A DNA stretch of 64,000 nucleotides, from NCBI GenBank assembly GCA_009746045.1, contig RPFO01000082.1, positions 2,256,506 to 2,320,505 of the forward strand, written 5' to 3'. The number at the start of each line of letters is the position of its first letter. Position 1 is the stretch's first letter. The notes beneath the pieces were generated by a model that worked only from the letters and a program-made list of their open reading frames with translations, was not told the origin of the DNA and did no database searches. This stretch comes from Mesostigma viride (Eukaryota; Streptophyta; Mesostigmatophyceae; Mesostigmatales; Mesostigmataceae). A program made the position numbers and the translations under genes. Positions 53,078 to 62,720 of this stretch are shown here, in pieces.

Positions 53078-55288
53078 CTAATAGCCCTGCTGCACCGCAA
53101 AATCAGCCCGCGTACGGCGGAGCATGATGTCAGCCATGGCCCGAGTCAGCGCCACCGACAAGCGCTGACGCCAATATGACGTCCAGGTCCGCGCCGACCA
53201 TGGGGCCCGCTGGCCCTCTAGGTCCAGCCGGTCCTCCCGGAGCCGGCAACACTCCTTGAAGAAGGCGGAGGTCAGGGGCCCCATGGCCCCAAACTCCTCC
53301 AGGACAAAGGGCACCACACGATGGTGCCCGACGTCGCCGTAGGCCAGGAGCTTGGCCCGCTCCGCCCGGTCCGCCGTGTAACCTGCCGTGAGGGAGGCCC
53401 CAGCCACGTGGCTAAGAGCCAAGGGCCGCGCCACCGAAACGTCAATAAGCAGATGCCGGCCACCCCCCTCAAAGTCCAGCACCACGATGTCAGGCCGGTG
53501 GTTGGGGGAATAGAAGGCAGCGCCATCCGCATCCTCGGACCGGATGTTCGCGTGGGGGAAAACCGACCGAATCATGGCGAGCACCACCGTCAGGAGGACA
53601 GTGTGCAAATACAAATACCAATTCTGATTCTGTTGGCCCCCCATGCAGGCAAGGTAGTGAGTCCCCGTGGGATCCAGCGGCTGCCCACAGCTACCACAAG
53701 GCCGCCCGGCCGGAACAAGAGGCTGCGGGGCAAATAGCTGGTGCCGGAGCGCCACCGAGTAGTGGCTGGGAGCCAAGGCGAATGGGGGGGCCATGGGAAG
53801 AGCACGAAGGTACGCCGAGCCCACACTCCGCAAGGAAAGCGAGAACAGCCACGCACGTCCCTGGGCGTTGAGGTCCGCGAAAAGAGCAATCCAATCAGCC
53901 GTGTGCAGAATACCCGCGTAGGTTTTCTGGTGTTTATCGATGACGCGAGCAGGGAATGCGGCGGGAGATTGAACGGAGGCGACCGAGGGAGTGCCGCGAG
54001 GGAGGTGGCGCTGTACCGCCTGAGCGGCACGGACGGGAGAACAGGCCTGCTGGATCTCAGCATAGGCCTCCTGGATGGCGGTGACGAAGGGCAAAGGGCT
54101 GCTGGGGTCCAGGAGGTCAGGCGCTGCCGTTGCCAAAAGGGGCAGGAGCCGGCAGCTTTCCGCCCACGACTGAGCGACGGAGCCCAAAAATGCTGCTGGG
54201 GCCAGCCGGGCGGCACGAGTCAGACCGCAGCCACCCATCCGTGCAGGCAGGGAGGCAATGCGAATAGCATGTGGCGGGAGGTCGGGGCCCGGGACCAGCT
54301 GCGCCAAGGCCGACTGGATGCGTTCGTCGTGGCCCTCGGCGGCCAGCCGGACCTGAGCCGGAAGAGCGCCCCGGAGCCAGTGAACGACGCGAGGGTGAGC
54401 GCAAAACCACAGAAGCAGACCCTTGGTCTGCGAATCATGAAGGCGCGCAATCAAGGGCAGTACCTCAGTGCGTGCCTCGAGGGCGGCCCGCAGAGCATCG
54501 ATGACAAACGCGGGGTCGCCAACCGGAACGCCGAGGACATCCAACCCATGGAGGCGCTCGTCCCGGCCCAAGAGCTGGGGCGGAAAGCCGGAGCAATCAC
54601 CTTGGGGCGAGTACACCGCGCACTTGGCCAGGGTCAACTGGAGGTTGATGTCGGCCACCGCGGTCTGCAGTGCCAGCAGAGCCGCGGTGGTGTCCGGCAC
54701 AGGGCCCAGAAGGTAGATATCATCCAAGTAGGCCTGAATAGCGACCGCCGGGTGGGCAGCATGGACCGCTTGGAGGCAACCCTGGAGGGGGGCGGCAAAG
54801 TACAGGGGTCCCAGGGGGTCCCCTTGCTGGGTGCCCGACCGCGACAGCAGGCCGCCGCGAGTGCCGTCCTCCATGATGTGAACCAGTTGGCCGGGCTGGC
54901 CGTAGCACACGGCTGTCCAAGCGTACAAGTCCTCGAAGGACTCCATGACGGCCGCAAACATGCTGGCGCGGGACAGACTGTTGAACGCGTTGTGGCAGTC
55001 GACCTTGACGACAGCGTGGGTGGGGTGGGCCTCGAGGTAGGCCTGCACCGAATGGATGAGGATATCCGCCCCGCCTGGAGTCGTCACCCCCAGCTGGGCC
55101 GCCACCGAGGTCTCACCCGCTGCGAGGGGCGGGCAGAAAAAGGCACGGAGCTCGGGCGCCTTTTGGCGGCAGATCACTTTGCCCACGAGCTTGCGGAGCA
55201 CCTCACCGCAGGCGATCGGGCGCACCTTGCCCTCGGGGGGGGCAAGACACCCTTGAGCAGAGCGAGGAGGCGAGCGCCCGCTAACCAC
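53078..55288 (-). CDS. RT (palm, thumb) and restriction-like endonuclease of the RING-RT element
   Basis: This frame holds KVRPIACGEVLRKLVGKVI (RT motif 2), AVVKVDCHNAFNSLSR (motif A), RSGTQQGDPLGPLYFA (motif B) and IQAYLDDIYLLGP (motif C, catalytic Asp pair), then LNLQLTLAKCAVYSPQG and GCGLTRAARLAPAAFLGS. Near the C terminus CGSCGQPLDPTGTHYLAC is a CX2CX8HX3C finger, and HRPDIVVLDFEGGGRHLLID is the PD-(D/E)XK endonuclease core, the arrangement of R2/NeSL-type elements that nick DNA with a restriction-like enzyme. The frame meets the upstream one at a run of eight G (plus strand, 55235-55242). The first few codons before the overlap are not part of the protein. Confidence 0.92.
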   Translation of the reverse strand: MVSGRSPPRSAQGCLAPPEGKVRPIACGEVLRKLVGKVICRQKAPELRAFFCPPLAAGETSVAAQLGVTTPGGADILIHSVQAYLEAHPTHAVVKVDCHNAFNSLSRASMFAAVMESFEDLYAWTAVCYGQPGQLVHIMEDGTRGGLLSRSGTQQGDPLGPLYFAAPLQGCLQAVHAAHPAVAIQAYLDDIYLLGPVPDTTAALLALQTAVADINLQLTLAKCAVYSPQGDCSGFPPQLLGRDERLHGLDVLGVPVGDPAFVIDALRAALEARTEVLPLIARLHDSQTKGLLLWFCAHPRVVHWLRGALPAQVRLAAEGHDERIQSALAQLVPGPDLPPHAIRIASLPARMGGCGLTRAARLAPAAFLGSVAQSWAESCRLLPLLATAAPDLLDPSSPLPFVTAIQEAYAEIQQACSPVRAAQAVQRHLPRGTPSVASVQSPAAFPARVIDKHQKTYAGILHTADWIALFADLNAQGRAWLFSLSLRSVGSAYLRALPMAPPFALAPSHYSVALRHQLFAPQPLVPAGRPCGSCGQPLDPTGTHYLACMGGQQNQNWYLYLHTVLLTVVLAMIRSVFPHANIRSEDADGAAFYSPNHRPDIVVLDFEGGGRHLLIDVSVARPLALSHVAGASLTAGYTADRAERAKLLAYGDVGHHRVVPFVLEEFGAMGPLTSAFFKECCRLREDRLDLEGQRAPWSARTWTSYWRQRLSVALTRAMADIMLRRTRADFAVQQGY

Positions 55289-57204
55289 TCGCGCGCAGCG
55301 GGAGGAACGCGACCAGCCGCCAGGTCAATGAGGGTGTCAAAGAGAATGTCCTCGCCCCCATGCCCCACCAGGACCTCCAAGTGCTCGTAGCGCCAGCCCG
55401 ACGGCCCGGTAGAGGAAGCCCGCGGGACCGCACGCATCACCTCCAGGAAGCAGTCGCGGTCCAGCCGGAGGGGGGCCGGCAGGGGGTCCGGCACGGGCAG
55501 CTGGAATCCGGGCTCCGCAGGGTGAAGAGCCTCCAAGGCCGCCAGGGTAGCCGCATTGGCGGGGGCCAGCTTGGCCATTTCCAAGCGGGTCATGGCCCGG
55601 CTGAGCTGCCCCTCGCGGACGAGGCGGATGACGTCGGCGGCCACCCGCTCGAAGTTGACCTCCCCCGACAGCCGGGCCGTGCGCGGGGGCGGCACGCCAA
55701 ACAGCCCCTCCCAGTCCCCCTGCAGAAAGCGTCGGCAACGGGCAATAACCGCACCCTGGAGGCCGCGCACACCACGCCCGAGAGGGGTGAGGAGCAGGCG
55801 GGGGGTCACCATGTGCAGTTTAAAGCCCAGCGGGTCGTCCGGAGCGGCGTGCATGCGCCGGAGAGAAACGATTGCACATTGCGCGAAAAGGCTACGCGCG
55901 CGGTGGGGGAGGTCGGTCAGGGTAGACGTCGGGTTGATGGCGCATGCATCCCAGGGAACCGTGTCAAGCCAACGCCAACTGGCCGAGTAGTCGGGCGGCG
56001 GGGGCTGGGAGCCGGTGGGAGCCGAGGCGGGAGGGGGGGAGGGGGCCGGGACTGCTGGCCGGTTGAGGGGCCGTTGAGCAACACAGGCGCGCGCGTGCTG
56101 AGCGCGCCCGTGAATGGAGTACACCCGCTGGCAGTGAGCTTCCGGGCACCGGTAACAGCTCATGGCCTGCAGATCCGCCGCGCCGAGATCGGGGTGCACA
56201 GCGCGAAGGTGCTGGCAGAGGAGGTTACGGTTGTGGAACACACCAGCACACGGGGACCCCGTGGGAAGCAGCACGGCACACCGGTGAAGGCCGTCGGCGG
56301 GCGCTGAGTGGCGGGGAGCGGCGCCAGCAAAGGCAGGACGTGGGGCCTGCGGCGTCTCCCCAGCCGGGCCGGCAGGCGCGCGCACCACGACCCGACCAGC
56401 GCCCGGCATGCCCGCCGGGGCCACGGAGGAGGCAGTGCCCACCGGGGAGACCCCCAGCGGAGGGGGATCGAGAACGCCGGCGCCCCTCCCAGGGGGACTC
56501 GCCAGCGCGCCCGCGACCACCCCAGGCCCCGGCAACGAGGCCGGGGGCGGCGGCCGAGGGGTCGGGGAGGCAGCTGGCCCCGGGGCCCGGTGGGGACCCG
56601 GCAGGGGACCCAGCGAGACCGGGGGCGGGCCGAGAGGAAGCGCAGTCCCAGGGGGCGGCACAACAGCCCGGCACAACGGGCAGCGCGGCACGGAGTGGAG
56701 CAAGCTGCGCGCGATGCACGCTTGATGGAATGTGTGGCCGCACGCGGGCAGGCGACACAAGCCATCCCCCGGCCGGAAGGGCTCAAGGCAGATGGCACAG
56801 GAGCCCGACTCGGGGTCGTCCCCCTCCAGAAGGGACCGGACATGAGGGGGGGGCGGGTCCCAGCCGGCCTCCCAGCAACCCGGGAGAGCAGCAATCTGGG
56901 CGCGCGAGAGGATGCCGACCGGTTGGTCAGCCGCGGGGTGCCATTCGTGCGGGATGCCTGCCAACTCCAGGATGTCGTGGAGGAAGGCAGAAACAGGCGT
57001 CCCCGCGGTTAGGGGCTGAGCGCGCCCGGCCGAGTCCACCAAGATGGCCTGGCCGCCCTGAACCGCGATGGGGGCCCCGAACTCCACACGCAGCATGGCG
57101 GCCTGCGCCAGGCTGAGGGAGGTGATGAGAAAGCCCCCACTGGCAACCGGGCCGGGAGGCGGGGCCTGGGCGTCCAAGAAGAGGCGAAGCTGCCGCGGGG
57201 ACAA
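55235..57204 (-). CDS. RING finger, zinc fingers and RT start of the RING-RT element
   Basis: Residues 136-178 form a complete RING-H2 finger: Cys136, Cys139, Cys155, His157, His160, Cys163, Cys175, Cys178 (CAIC...CGHTFHQAC...CPLC), the fold of many E3 ubiquitin ligases. A Pro/Gly-rich linker follows, then two C2H2-like fingers at about 309-337 (CAVLLPTGSPC...HLRAVH) and 350-374 (CYRCPEAHC...HARAC), as in the DNA-binding heads of R2-type elements. The end holds the RT fingers (RASSTGPSGWRYEHLE; AAREWLAGARLLALLK). Its last codons are out of frame beyond the G8 run at 55235. RING fingers are not standard in R2-type proteins. Confidence 0.9.
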
Positions 57205-57215
57205 CCCATATATAT

Positions 57216-57558
57216 AGACCCCCCGCCTTCTTCAAGGAGTGTTGCCGGCTCCGGGAGGATCGGCTGGACCTGGAGGGCCAGCGGGCCCCATGGTCGGCGC
57301 GGACCTGGACGTCATATTGGCGTCAGCGCTTGTCGGTGGCGCTGACTCGGGCCATGGCTGACATCATGCTCCGCCGTACGCGGGCTGATTTTGCGGTGCA
57401 GCAGGGCTATTAGGTTCCTCCCGTTAGGCGTTTCCATTGGTCTTATCGTAGTATAGAGCTTTGACATGGCTCTGTATATAGGTTTATAGCTGGGCGTTTG
57501 CTTTGGTTTGAGTGATTTCACTCTGCTGTAAGTAATTATATTTTTAATATATATAGAT
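57216..57558 (+). mobile_element. RING-RT element, truncated copy in opposite orientation
   Basis: It encodes the last 60-65 residues (AFFKECCRLREDRLDLEG to FAVQQGY, stop at 57412) and has the same 3' UTR ending in TAATTATATTTTTAATATAT. ATATATAGA borders both ends as the target duplication. It lies head-to-head with the long minus-strand copy, only about 10 bp away. Confidence 0.88.
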
Positions 57559-57640
57559 GCCCCTTTCTCTGGGCTATGTGTTACATATGCTCCCCACGGA
57601 GCTATGATTTTAATTAATTAATTAATAGTAGTAATGGGCG
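57559..57640 (+). repeat. Tail repeat, continuation after the RING-RT insertions
   Basis: It reads ATGCCCCTTTCTCTGGGCTA, GTGTTACATATGCTCCCC, ACGGAGCTATGATTTTAATT and a TTAA tract. It continues the copy broken at 52930, as shown by the unbroken order at 61605-61650. Confidence 0.8.
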
Positions 57641-57659
57641 CGTCCTTGGAGCCACGAGC

Positions 57660-59275
57660 CACGAGGTAGTCATGGCTGACGGAGGAGCTCATAACTTTCA
57701 CCATATTAACGGGCACCAAATTCGGTCGTGAATATCCCTATCGCTTTGTCTTTCTAAGACGCACACGCTGATATATTTTTCCGAAACTAAAACGCAATAT
57801 AATGACGAGCAAGCGCTCGACTATGCAACGCAGCCTGGCGGCTGCGATGAGCCAAGAAAATTCGCCTGCAGCTCCGGCTGCATGCAGTTCCGGCCCGGCC
57901 TGCCAGGCAGCAACCTGCCACTACTCAAGCATTGTAGTGCACTAGGCTCCTGCGGCCTCGCCATCGGCATCGCCTGATCCTAAACGCAGTCGCCCAGCAG
58001 AATCGCGCCCAACAGAACCGCGCTTTCGGCCCGCCCCAACCTTTCCAGGTCGCCGATCACGACTGGACCAACATGTCCCCGGCCGACTGCCATGCATTGC
58101 CTCTTCTATGGGGACTACGCCTCGCTTTATACGACCTGCATGTGCCTCCATCTCCACGTACGACACCGATCGCCTCATCCATGCACCCCGACGGCACCTG
58201 GGTCAGCGGACCCAGCTTTCCAGATGTTCGGATGCCCCCGCCCCCAACTCCAACACATCATCCTCTGCTCCCTTCTCCAGCGCTCTGATGGCGAAATCTG
58301 CCGGCTCCGTCCATCTCCGCACCCACACTCCGTTCCATCCTAATTACGGAAGCCTTTCAGCAGCACGTGACCCCCCTTGCTGCCGATGTGGCAGCAATGC
58401 CAGGAGGCACTGACGCCAGCTGGCTCCTGAGCTCCCTCACATTTCCACCACCGTCGCCTCCACCTCCACTGCCATTTCCGCCTCCACTGCCGACAGATCA
58501 AGGCCCAGCTCCTCGACGTACCTCGACCAGCGCCTCCAAGCCACCGCCACCGCCCAAGTGAGTGCTTGCACGACACCGCAGGCCTCACCGCCCAGGCGGT
58601 GAAGAACATCGCTGCCCAGCCGTCATGATGACAGATTCTGCTGGCCCGGCCAGCGACGCTCCTTCCACCCAGACCTGGGCGGACTTGCTTAAGCATGGTC
58701 ACACCACGTACCTCCACCACCTCCACCATCGCGGCGCAGCTCAAGCAACAAGCCGCACTCGACCTTCGATCGTGAGGTCCGAGGCCGAGCTCGACAAGCG
58801 CAGCCACAATGTCATAGTCAAGCACTTCGACCAGCCAGCAGAGGAGACCTCGGCGACTCTTCTCACGGCATTTAACATTCTTGCCCCCATGCAACTCACT
58901 GCGCATGGTGAGCTGCGGATGTTGGCTGTCCGCCTCCCCCGCGCGCGGGGTAAGGCTGGCCCGGCACCCGTGCTCCTCACCTTTAAGTACATGGCGGACT
59001 TGTACATAAGCTGTCGTTCCTTAAATGCCGCAACAAGCTCTCGCGGACTCGCTACACGCAATGCAATGCTGGATGACGACTTGACCCTGCAGGCCCAGCT
59101 GAACAACGGCGACGCGAGCTATGGCCGACCTACCTTCAGCTCCGGCAGAGCGCAGGGGGGAAACCGGTATATATACTGGAGGGAATCGGTCATCAACGTT
59201 GACCACAAGCCCTGGCAGGCACCCGTCCTGCCACCCCAGCAACCTCAGTCTAGGGAATATATACCAGTAGTGTAG
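57660..59275 (+). mobile_element. ORF1-only element, degenerate full-length copy
   Basis: The 5' UTR (GAGCTCATAACTTTCAC; CTTTCTAAGACGCACAC; AAAACGCAATATA) and start (MTSKRSTMQRSLAAAM equivalent at about 57802) match the 51.3-kb copy. It proceeds through the head, the LPLLWGDYASL-type block (58100), the coiled coil, the RRM (HNVIVKHFDQ; RLPRARGKAGPAPVLLTFKYMA) and the C-terminal domain (RPTFSSGRAQ.., INVDHKPWQAP) to about 59235, with many frameshifts. It is followed by the shared tail. The unit length of about 1.6-1.8 kb without an RT equals that of the other complete copy. Confidence 0.8.
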
Positions 59276-59492
59276 ATTAGTCAGGCTTAGCCTAGCATGT
59301 GGCCTACGCGCATGTGCGCCCATACTGGCCCGGCCCCCATGGATGACGCCTTCAGAATTTAGCCAAGCCATGGGCACCTATAATGGGACCCCCATGGGTG
59401 TTAGCATTTAGCCACGCTCTGCCTATGCAGAGAGTCACTATCTGTTGAGAAGCCATGCCCTAGCGCTTGTATAGCCGTATATATATATTATA
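59276..59492 (+). repeat. Tail repeat, partial copy after ORF1
   Basis: It contains GTGTAGATTAGTCAGGCTTA, ATGTGCGCCCAT, CCCCCATGGATGA, CTTCAGAATTTAGCC and the GCAGAGAGTCAC..CTGTTGAGA remnant. It ends in a TA-rich stretch (59467-59492) where the second RING-RT family member is inserted. Confidence 0.75.
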
Positions 59493-61405
59493 TCTTCCAG
59501 TAATTATATTTTTATAATATATATTCATTGAGAATGATAGATTACGGAGGTGAGATAGGCATGCAACATAAGGAAAAACCCGATAACTGGGAGAATAACC
59601 CTGAAGAAATTAATAGTAATCTGACACAGACATCCAAGGATCACGCCAGCGGCACAAGGTACAACTAACTATACATCACAAAACTACACGCAGCAACAGC
59701 GCTGCCGGCCCACCATGCAGGCCTGGAAGGGATCTAGACCGCATGGGTCGCGACAAAGTCGGCCCGGGTGCGGCGGAATAACACATCAGCCACGGTGCGA
59801 GTGAGGGCGAGTGACAGACGCTGCCGCCAATACGAGGACCACGTGCGGGCCGACCACGGGGCGGTCTGACCCTCGAGGTCGAGGCGGTCTTCACGGCGCT
59901 GGCAGCACTCGTGGAAAAACTCCGCTGTCTTGGGGCCCATGGCCCCGAACTCCTCAAGGACAAAGGGGATGACCCGGTGGGGCCCCACATTGCCGTAGGA
60001 GGCAAACTTGTCGCGCTCAGCCACAGCGGCAGCAGCGCCGGCATCCACAGCCGCCCGGAGGATGTGGCGACCGGAAAGCGGCCGAGCCACGGAGACATCG
60101 ATGAGCAGGTGGCAACCCTGCCCGTCGTAGTCAAGCACGGTAATATCGGGGCGATGGTTGGGTGAGTAGAGGGCGGCCCCATCCGCGTCCTCGCACTTGA
60201 TGGTGGAGTGGGGAAAGACCGACCGAACCATGGCACACACCACCCGGAGGAGAGCGGTATGGAGATAGAGGAACCAGTTCTGGTTCTGCTGGCCACCCAT
60301 GCACGCGATGTAGTGCGTCCCAGTAGTATCCAGAGCAAGCCCGCAGCTGCCGCAGGACGCACCCGCCGTGATGAGAGGTTGCGGGGCAAAGAGCTGGTGG
60401 CGGAGAGCGATGGCGTAAAGGGCCGGAACCAGTGTGAACAAAGGGCTCATGGGGAGGGCGCGCAGGAATGCGGACCCCACGCTCCCCTCAAGGGAAACGG
60501 AGTGAAGCCAAGCCTTCCCCTGATCGTTCAAGCTCGCATGCAGACCCATCCAGTCGGCACAGTGTAGTATACCCGCGTAGGTCTTTTGTTGTTTTTCATG
60601 AACGCAGGCAGGGAAGACACTAGGACTGACGACAGTGGACACGCCGGGCGTGCCCCGGGGCAGGCGACGGTGGACGGCCTGAGCGGGGCGGACGAGGTCG
60701 CAAGCCTGCTGGATCCCGAGGTAAGAATCCTGCACAGCCTGCACAAAGGGGAAGGGGGATGGGGTGACCAAGTCGGGAATGGCGCTGACGGCGCTGGGGA
60801 CCAACCGGCGGATCTCCGCCCAGGCCTGAGCAACAGAGCCAAGGAAGGCGGCGGGGGCGAGGCGGGCGGCGCGGGTGAGCCCACACCCGCCCATGCGGCA
60901 GGGGAGGGTGGCCAAGCGCATGGAGTGAGCTGGCAGGCTAGGGCCGGGGAGGAGCACCTGCAAGGCGGCCTGAATGCGCTCGTCATGGCCTTCCGCGGCA
61001 AGCCGCACCAAGTGGGGGGAGCGCCACGGAGCCAGTGAACCACCCGCGGGTGGGCGCAAAACCACAGGAGGAGCCCTTTGGTCTGGGGGTCCTTGAGGCG
61101 CGCCCAAGTCTCGAGGACATGGGTGCGCTGTTCCACGGTGGCCCGGAGCTCCTCTTCGACGTAGTCAGGGTCACCCACAGGGACGCCCAGGCACGAGAAA
61201 CCACGCGCCCGCGCCAATGCCCCCGGGATAGCCGCGGGGAAGCCAGAGCAGTCCCCCTGGGGCGAAAAGACTGCACACTTGGGGAGGGTGAGCCGAAGGT
61301 TGATGGCCGCCATGGCCACTTCAAGGGCAGCCAGGGCGGCAACCACAGCGTCGGCCGGGCCAAGGGCATGGATATCGTCCATATAGGCGAGGAGCACGAC
61401 ATATA
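59493..61405 (-). mobile_element. Second RING-RT-type element, 5'-truncated
   Basis: Minus-strand copy of a related but distinct subfamily. It starts inside RT at LLAYMDDIHALGP (motif C), has LRLTLPKCAVFSPQGDCSGF, and changes frame near 61015-61025. It continues with RLAAEGHDERIQAAL, CGLTRAARLAPAAFLGS, the CGSCGLALDTTGTHYIAC finger and HRPDITVLDYDGQGCHLLID (PD-(D/E)XK), ending FVATHAV at 59734. The 3' UTR is unlike the first family and ends ATAAAAATATAATTAC. TGGAAGATATA flanks both ends as the target duplication, again at a TA-rich site. RING and zinc fingers are lost by truncation. Confidence 0.87.
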
Positions 61406-61610
61406 TATCTTCCACCCCATATGCGGCCATGCAGGCCTTCCAGACCAGACGTTCCCCACGCCGCGGCGGCCCAGTGCGCGCCTGATCGGGATGCATGACC
61501 CGCATCATGACCTGGTGCAGGTGCACCTTGTGCGCCCAGAGTGCTCAGGTGATCGATAGTTAACATCCTATACACCTGCAGGTTGTAGCCCAGACTGTAT
61601 CTAAAACCCA
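61406..61610 (+). repeat. Tail repeat copy, plus orientation
   Basis: From CCACCCCATATG onward it has ATGCAGGCCTTC, GGTGCAGGTGCACCTTGTG, CACCTGCAGGTTGTAGCCC and AAACCCATAGATGCCCC. At AAACCCATAGATG it shows the uninterrupted version of the site hit by the RING-RT elements at 52.9-57.6 kb. Confidence 0.8.
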
Positions 61611-61611
61611 T

Positions 61612-61710
61612 AGATGCCCCTTTCTCAGGGCTATTAATTAATCAATTAATTAAAATCATAGCTCCGTTGGGAGCATATGTAACACATAGCCCTGAGAAAG
61701 GGGCATCGAT
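61612..61710. repeat. Inverted junction of two tail repeats
   Basis: ATGCCCCTTTCTCAGGGCTA (61613) is matched by its reverse complement TAGCCCTGAGAAAGGGGCAT (61687), with a TTAATTAATCAATTAATTAA-type tract and CTCCGTTGGGAGCATATG between. The plus-oriented and minus-oriented tail repeats meet here tail to tail. Confidence 0.85.
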
Positions 61711-62134
61711 AGTATGGGTTTGTAATACAATCAGGGCTACAACCTGCAGGTGGAGGATGTACAACTGTCACCTGCTCTGGGTGCACAAGGTGCACCTGCA
61801 CCGCCATGATGGTTCATGCCTCCTTAACAAGCACAGGCACCCAGGGGGGGCTTGAGGAGAGGGCCTAGAAGGCCTGCATGACATATGGGGTGGAGGGTAG
61901 TGTGGCTAGGCTATAGCTGGTGTACACATGGCATCTCAGCAGAGAGTAACTCTCTGCATAGGCATCGCATGGCTAAATTCTTAATGCATCATCCATGGGA
62001 GGTCCCATAATTGTAGGCTGGGCGCGGCTAAATACTGAAAGCATCATCCATGGGGGCCATTATGGGCGCACATGCGCGTGGGCCACTTGCAAAGGCTAAG
62101 CCTTAGTATCTAATCTACACTACTGGTATATTCC
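61700..62134 (-). repeat. Tail repeat copy, minus orientation
   Basis: This is a nearly complete copy: GTTTGTAATACAATCAGGGC, CAACCTGCAGGTGGAGG, CTGCTCTGGGTGCACAAGG, ACCGCCATGATGGTTCATGC, AGAGGGCCTAGAAGGCCTGC, GGGGTGGAGGG, the AGCAGAGAGTAACTCTCTGC stem, two CATCCATGGG units and GGGCGCACATGCGCGTG. It is the 3' end of the ORF1 copy to its right. Confidence 0.85.
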
Positions 62135-62720
62135 CTAGTCTGGGGTGGCAGGAGGGGCCTGCCAGGGCTTGTGGTCAACGTGGATGACCGCCCCCCTCCA
62201 GTATACCGGCTTCCCCCCTGCACGCTGCCGGAGCTGAAGGTAGGTCGGCCATAGCTCGCGTCGCCGCTGTTGCTGGGCCAAGGTCAAGTCGTCGTCCAGC
62301 GTGAAGCGAGTCTCCGAGAGCTTCTTGCGGCATTTAAGGAACGCCAGCTTGTCCCCCATGGACTTAAAGGTGAGGAGCACGGGTGCCGGGCCAGCCTTCC
62401 CCCGCGCGCGGGGGAGGCGGACAGCCGACATGTCCAGCTCACCAGTGAGTAACATGGGGGCAAGAATGGCGCCGCTTAACTGCCTCAAGGAGACTCGTGG
62501 AGATCTCACCTGCCGGCTGGTCGAAGTGCTTGACGATGACATTGTGGCTGCGCTTGTCGAGCTCGGCCGCCTCGCGAAGGTCGAGGGCTTGTTGCTTGAG
62601 TTGTGGGCACCGCGATGGTGGAGGTGGTGGAGGTGGTATGATGCTTAAGCAAGTCCGCCCAGGTGGAGGGAACATCGCTGGCCGGGCCAGCAGGTGCCGG
62701 CTGGGCAGCGATTTCCTGCA
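62135..62720 (-). pseudogene. ORF1-only element, 5'-truncated copy
   Basis: The minus strand keeps the RRM and C-terminal domain (HNVIVKH; RLPRARGKAGPAPVLLTFK; DKLAFLKCRKKLSETRFTL; DDLTLAQQQRRRELWPTYLQ; KPVYWRGAVIHVDHKPWQAP). The RRM-proximal part is in a different frame (break near 62470). Upstream it is cut at about 62722, where another piece of tail repeat (GGGCTATGTGTTACATATGC) begins. Confidence 0.82.

Larger units (their letters stand above)
52930..57206 (-). mobile_element. Long RING-RT non-LTR retrotransposon
   Basis: Minus-strand element of about 4.28 kb. The 3' end reads TAATTATATTTTTAATATAT, and the 5' end is at about 57206. AACCCATATATAT is present at both junctions as a 13-bp target duplication. 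It encodes RING-H2, two C2H2-like fingers, RT and a CCHC plus PD-(D/E)XK endonuclease in two overlapping frames. The frame is open to the 5' edge without an ATG (the first codons read TTG TCC CCG), so the copy is probably slightly 5'-truncated. It sits inside a tail repeat whose empty counterpart is at 61605. Confidence 0.9.

Noticed and set aside
53741-55390. 549-codon plus-strand frame
   Set aside because: It is antisense to the RT and endonuclease frame of the RING-RT element, which has all catalytic motifs. The plus-strand frame follows from GC-rich codon bias.
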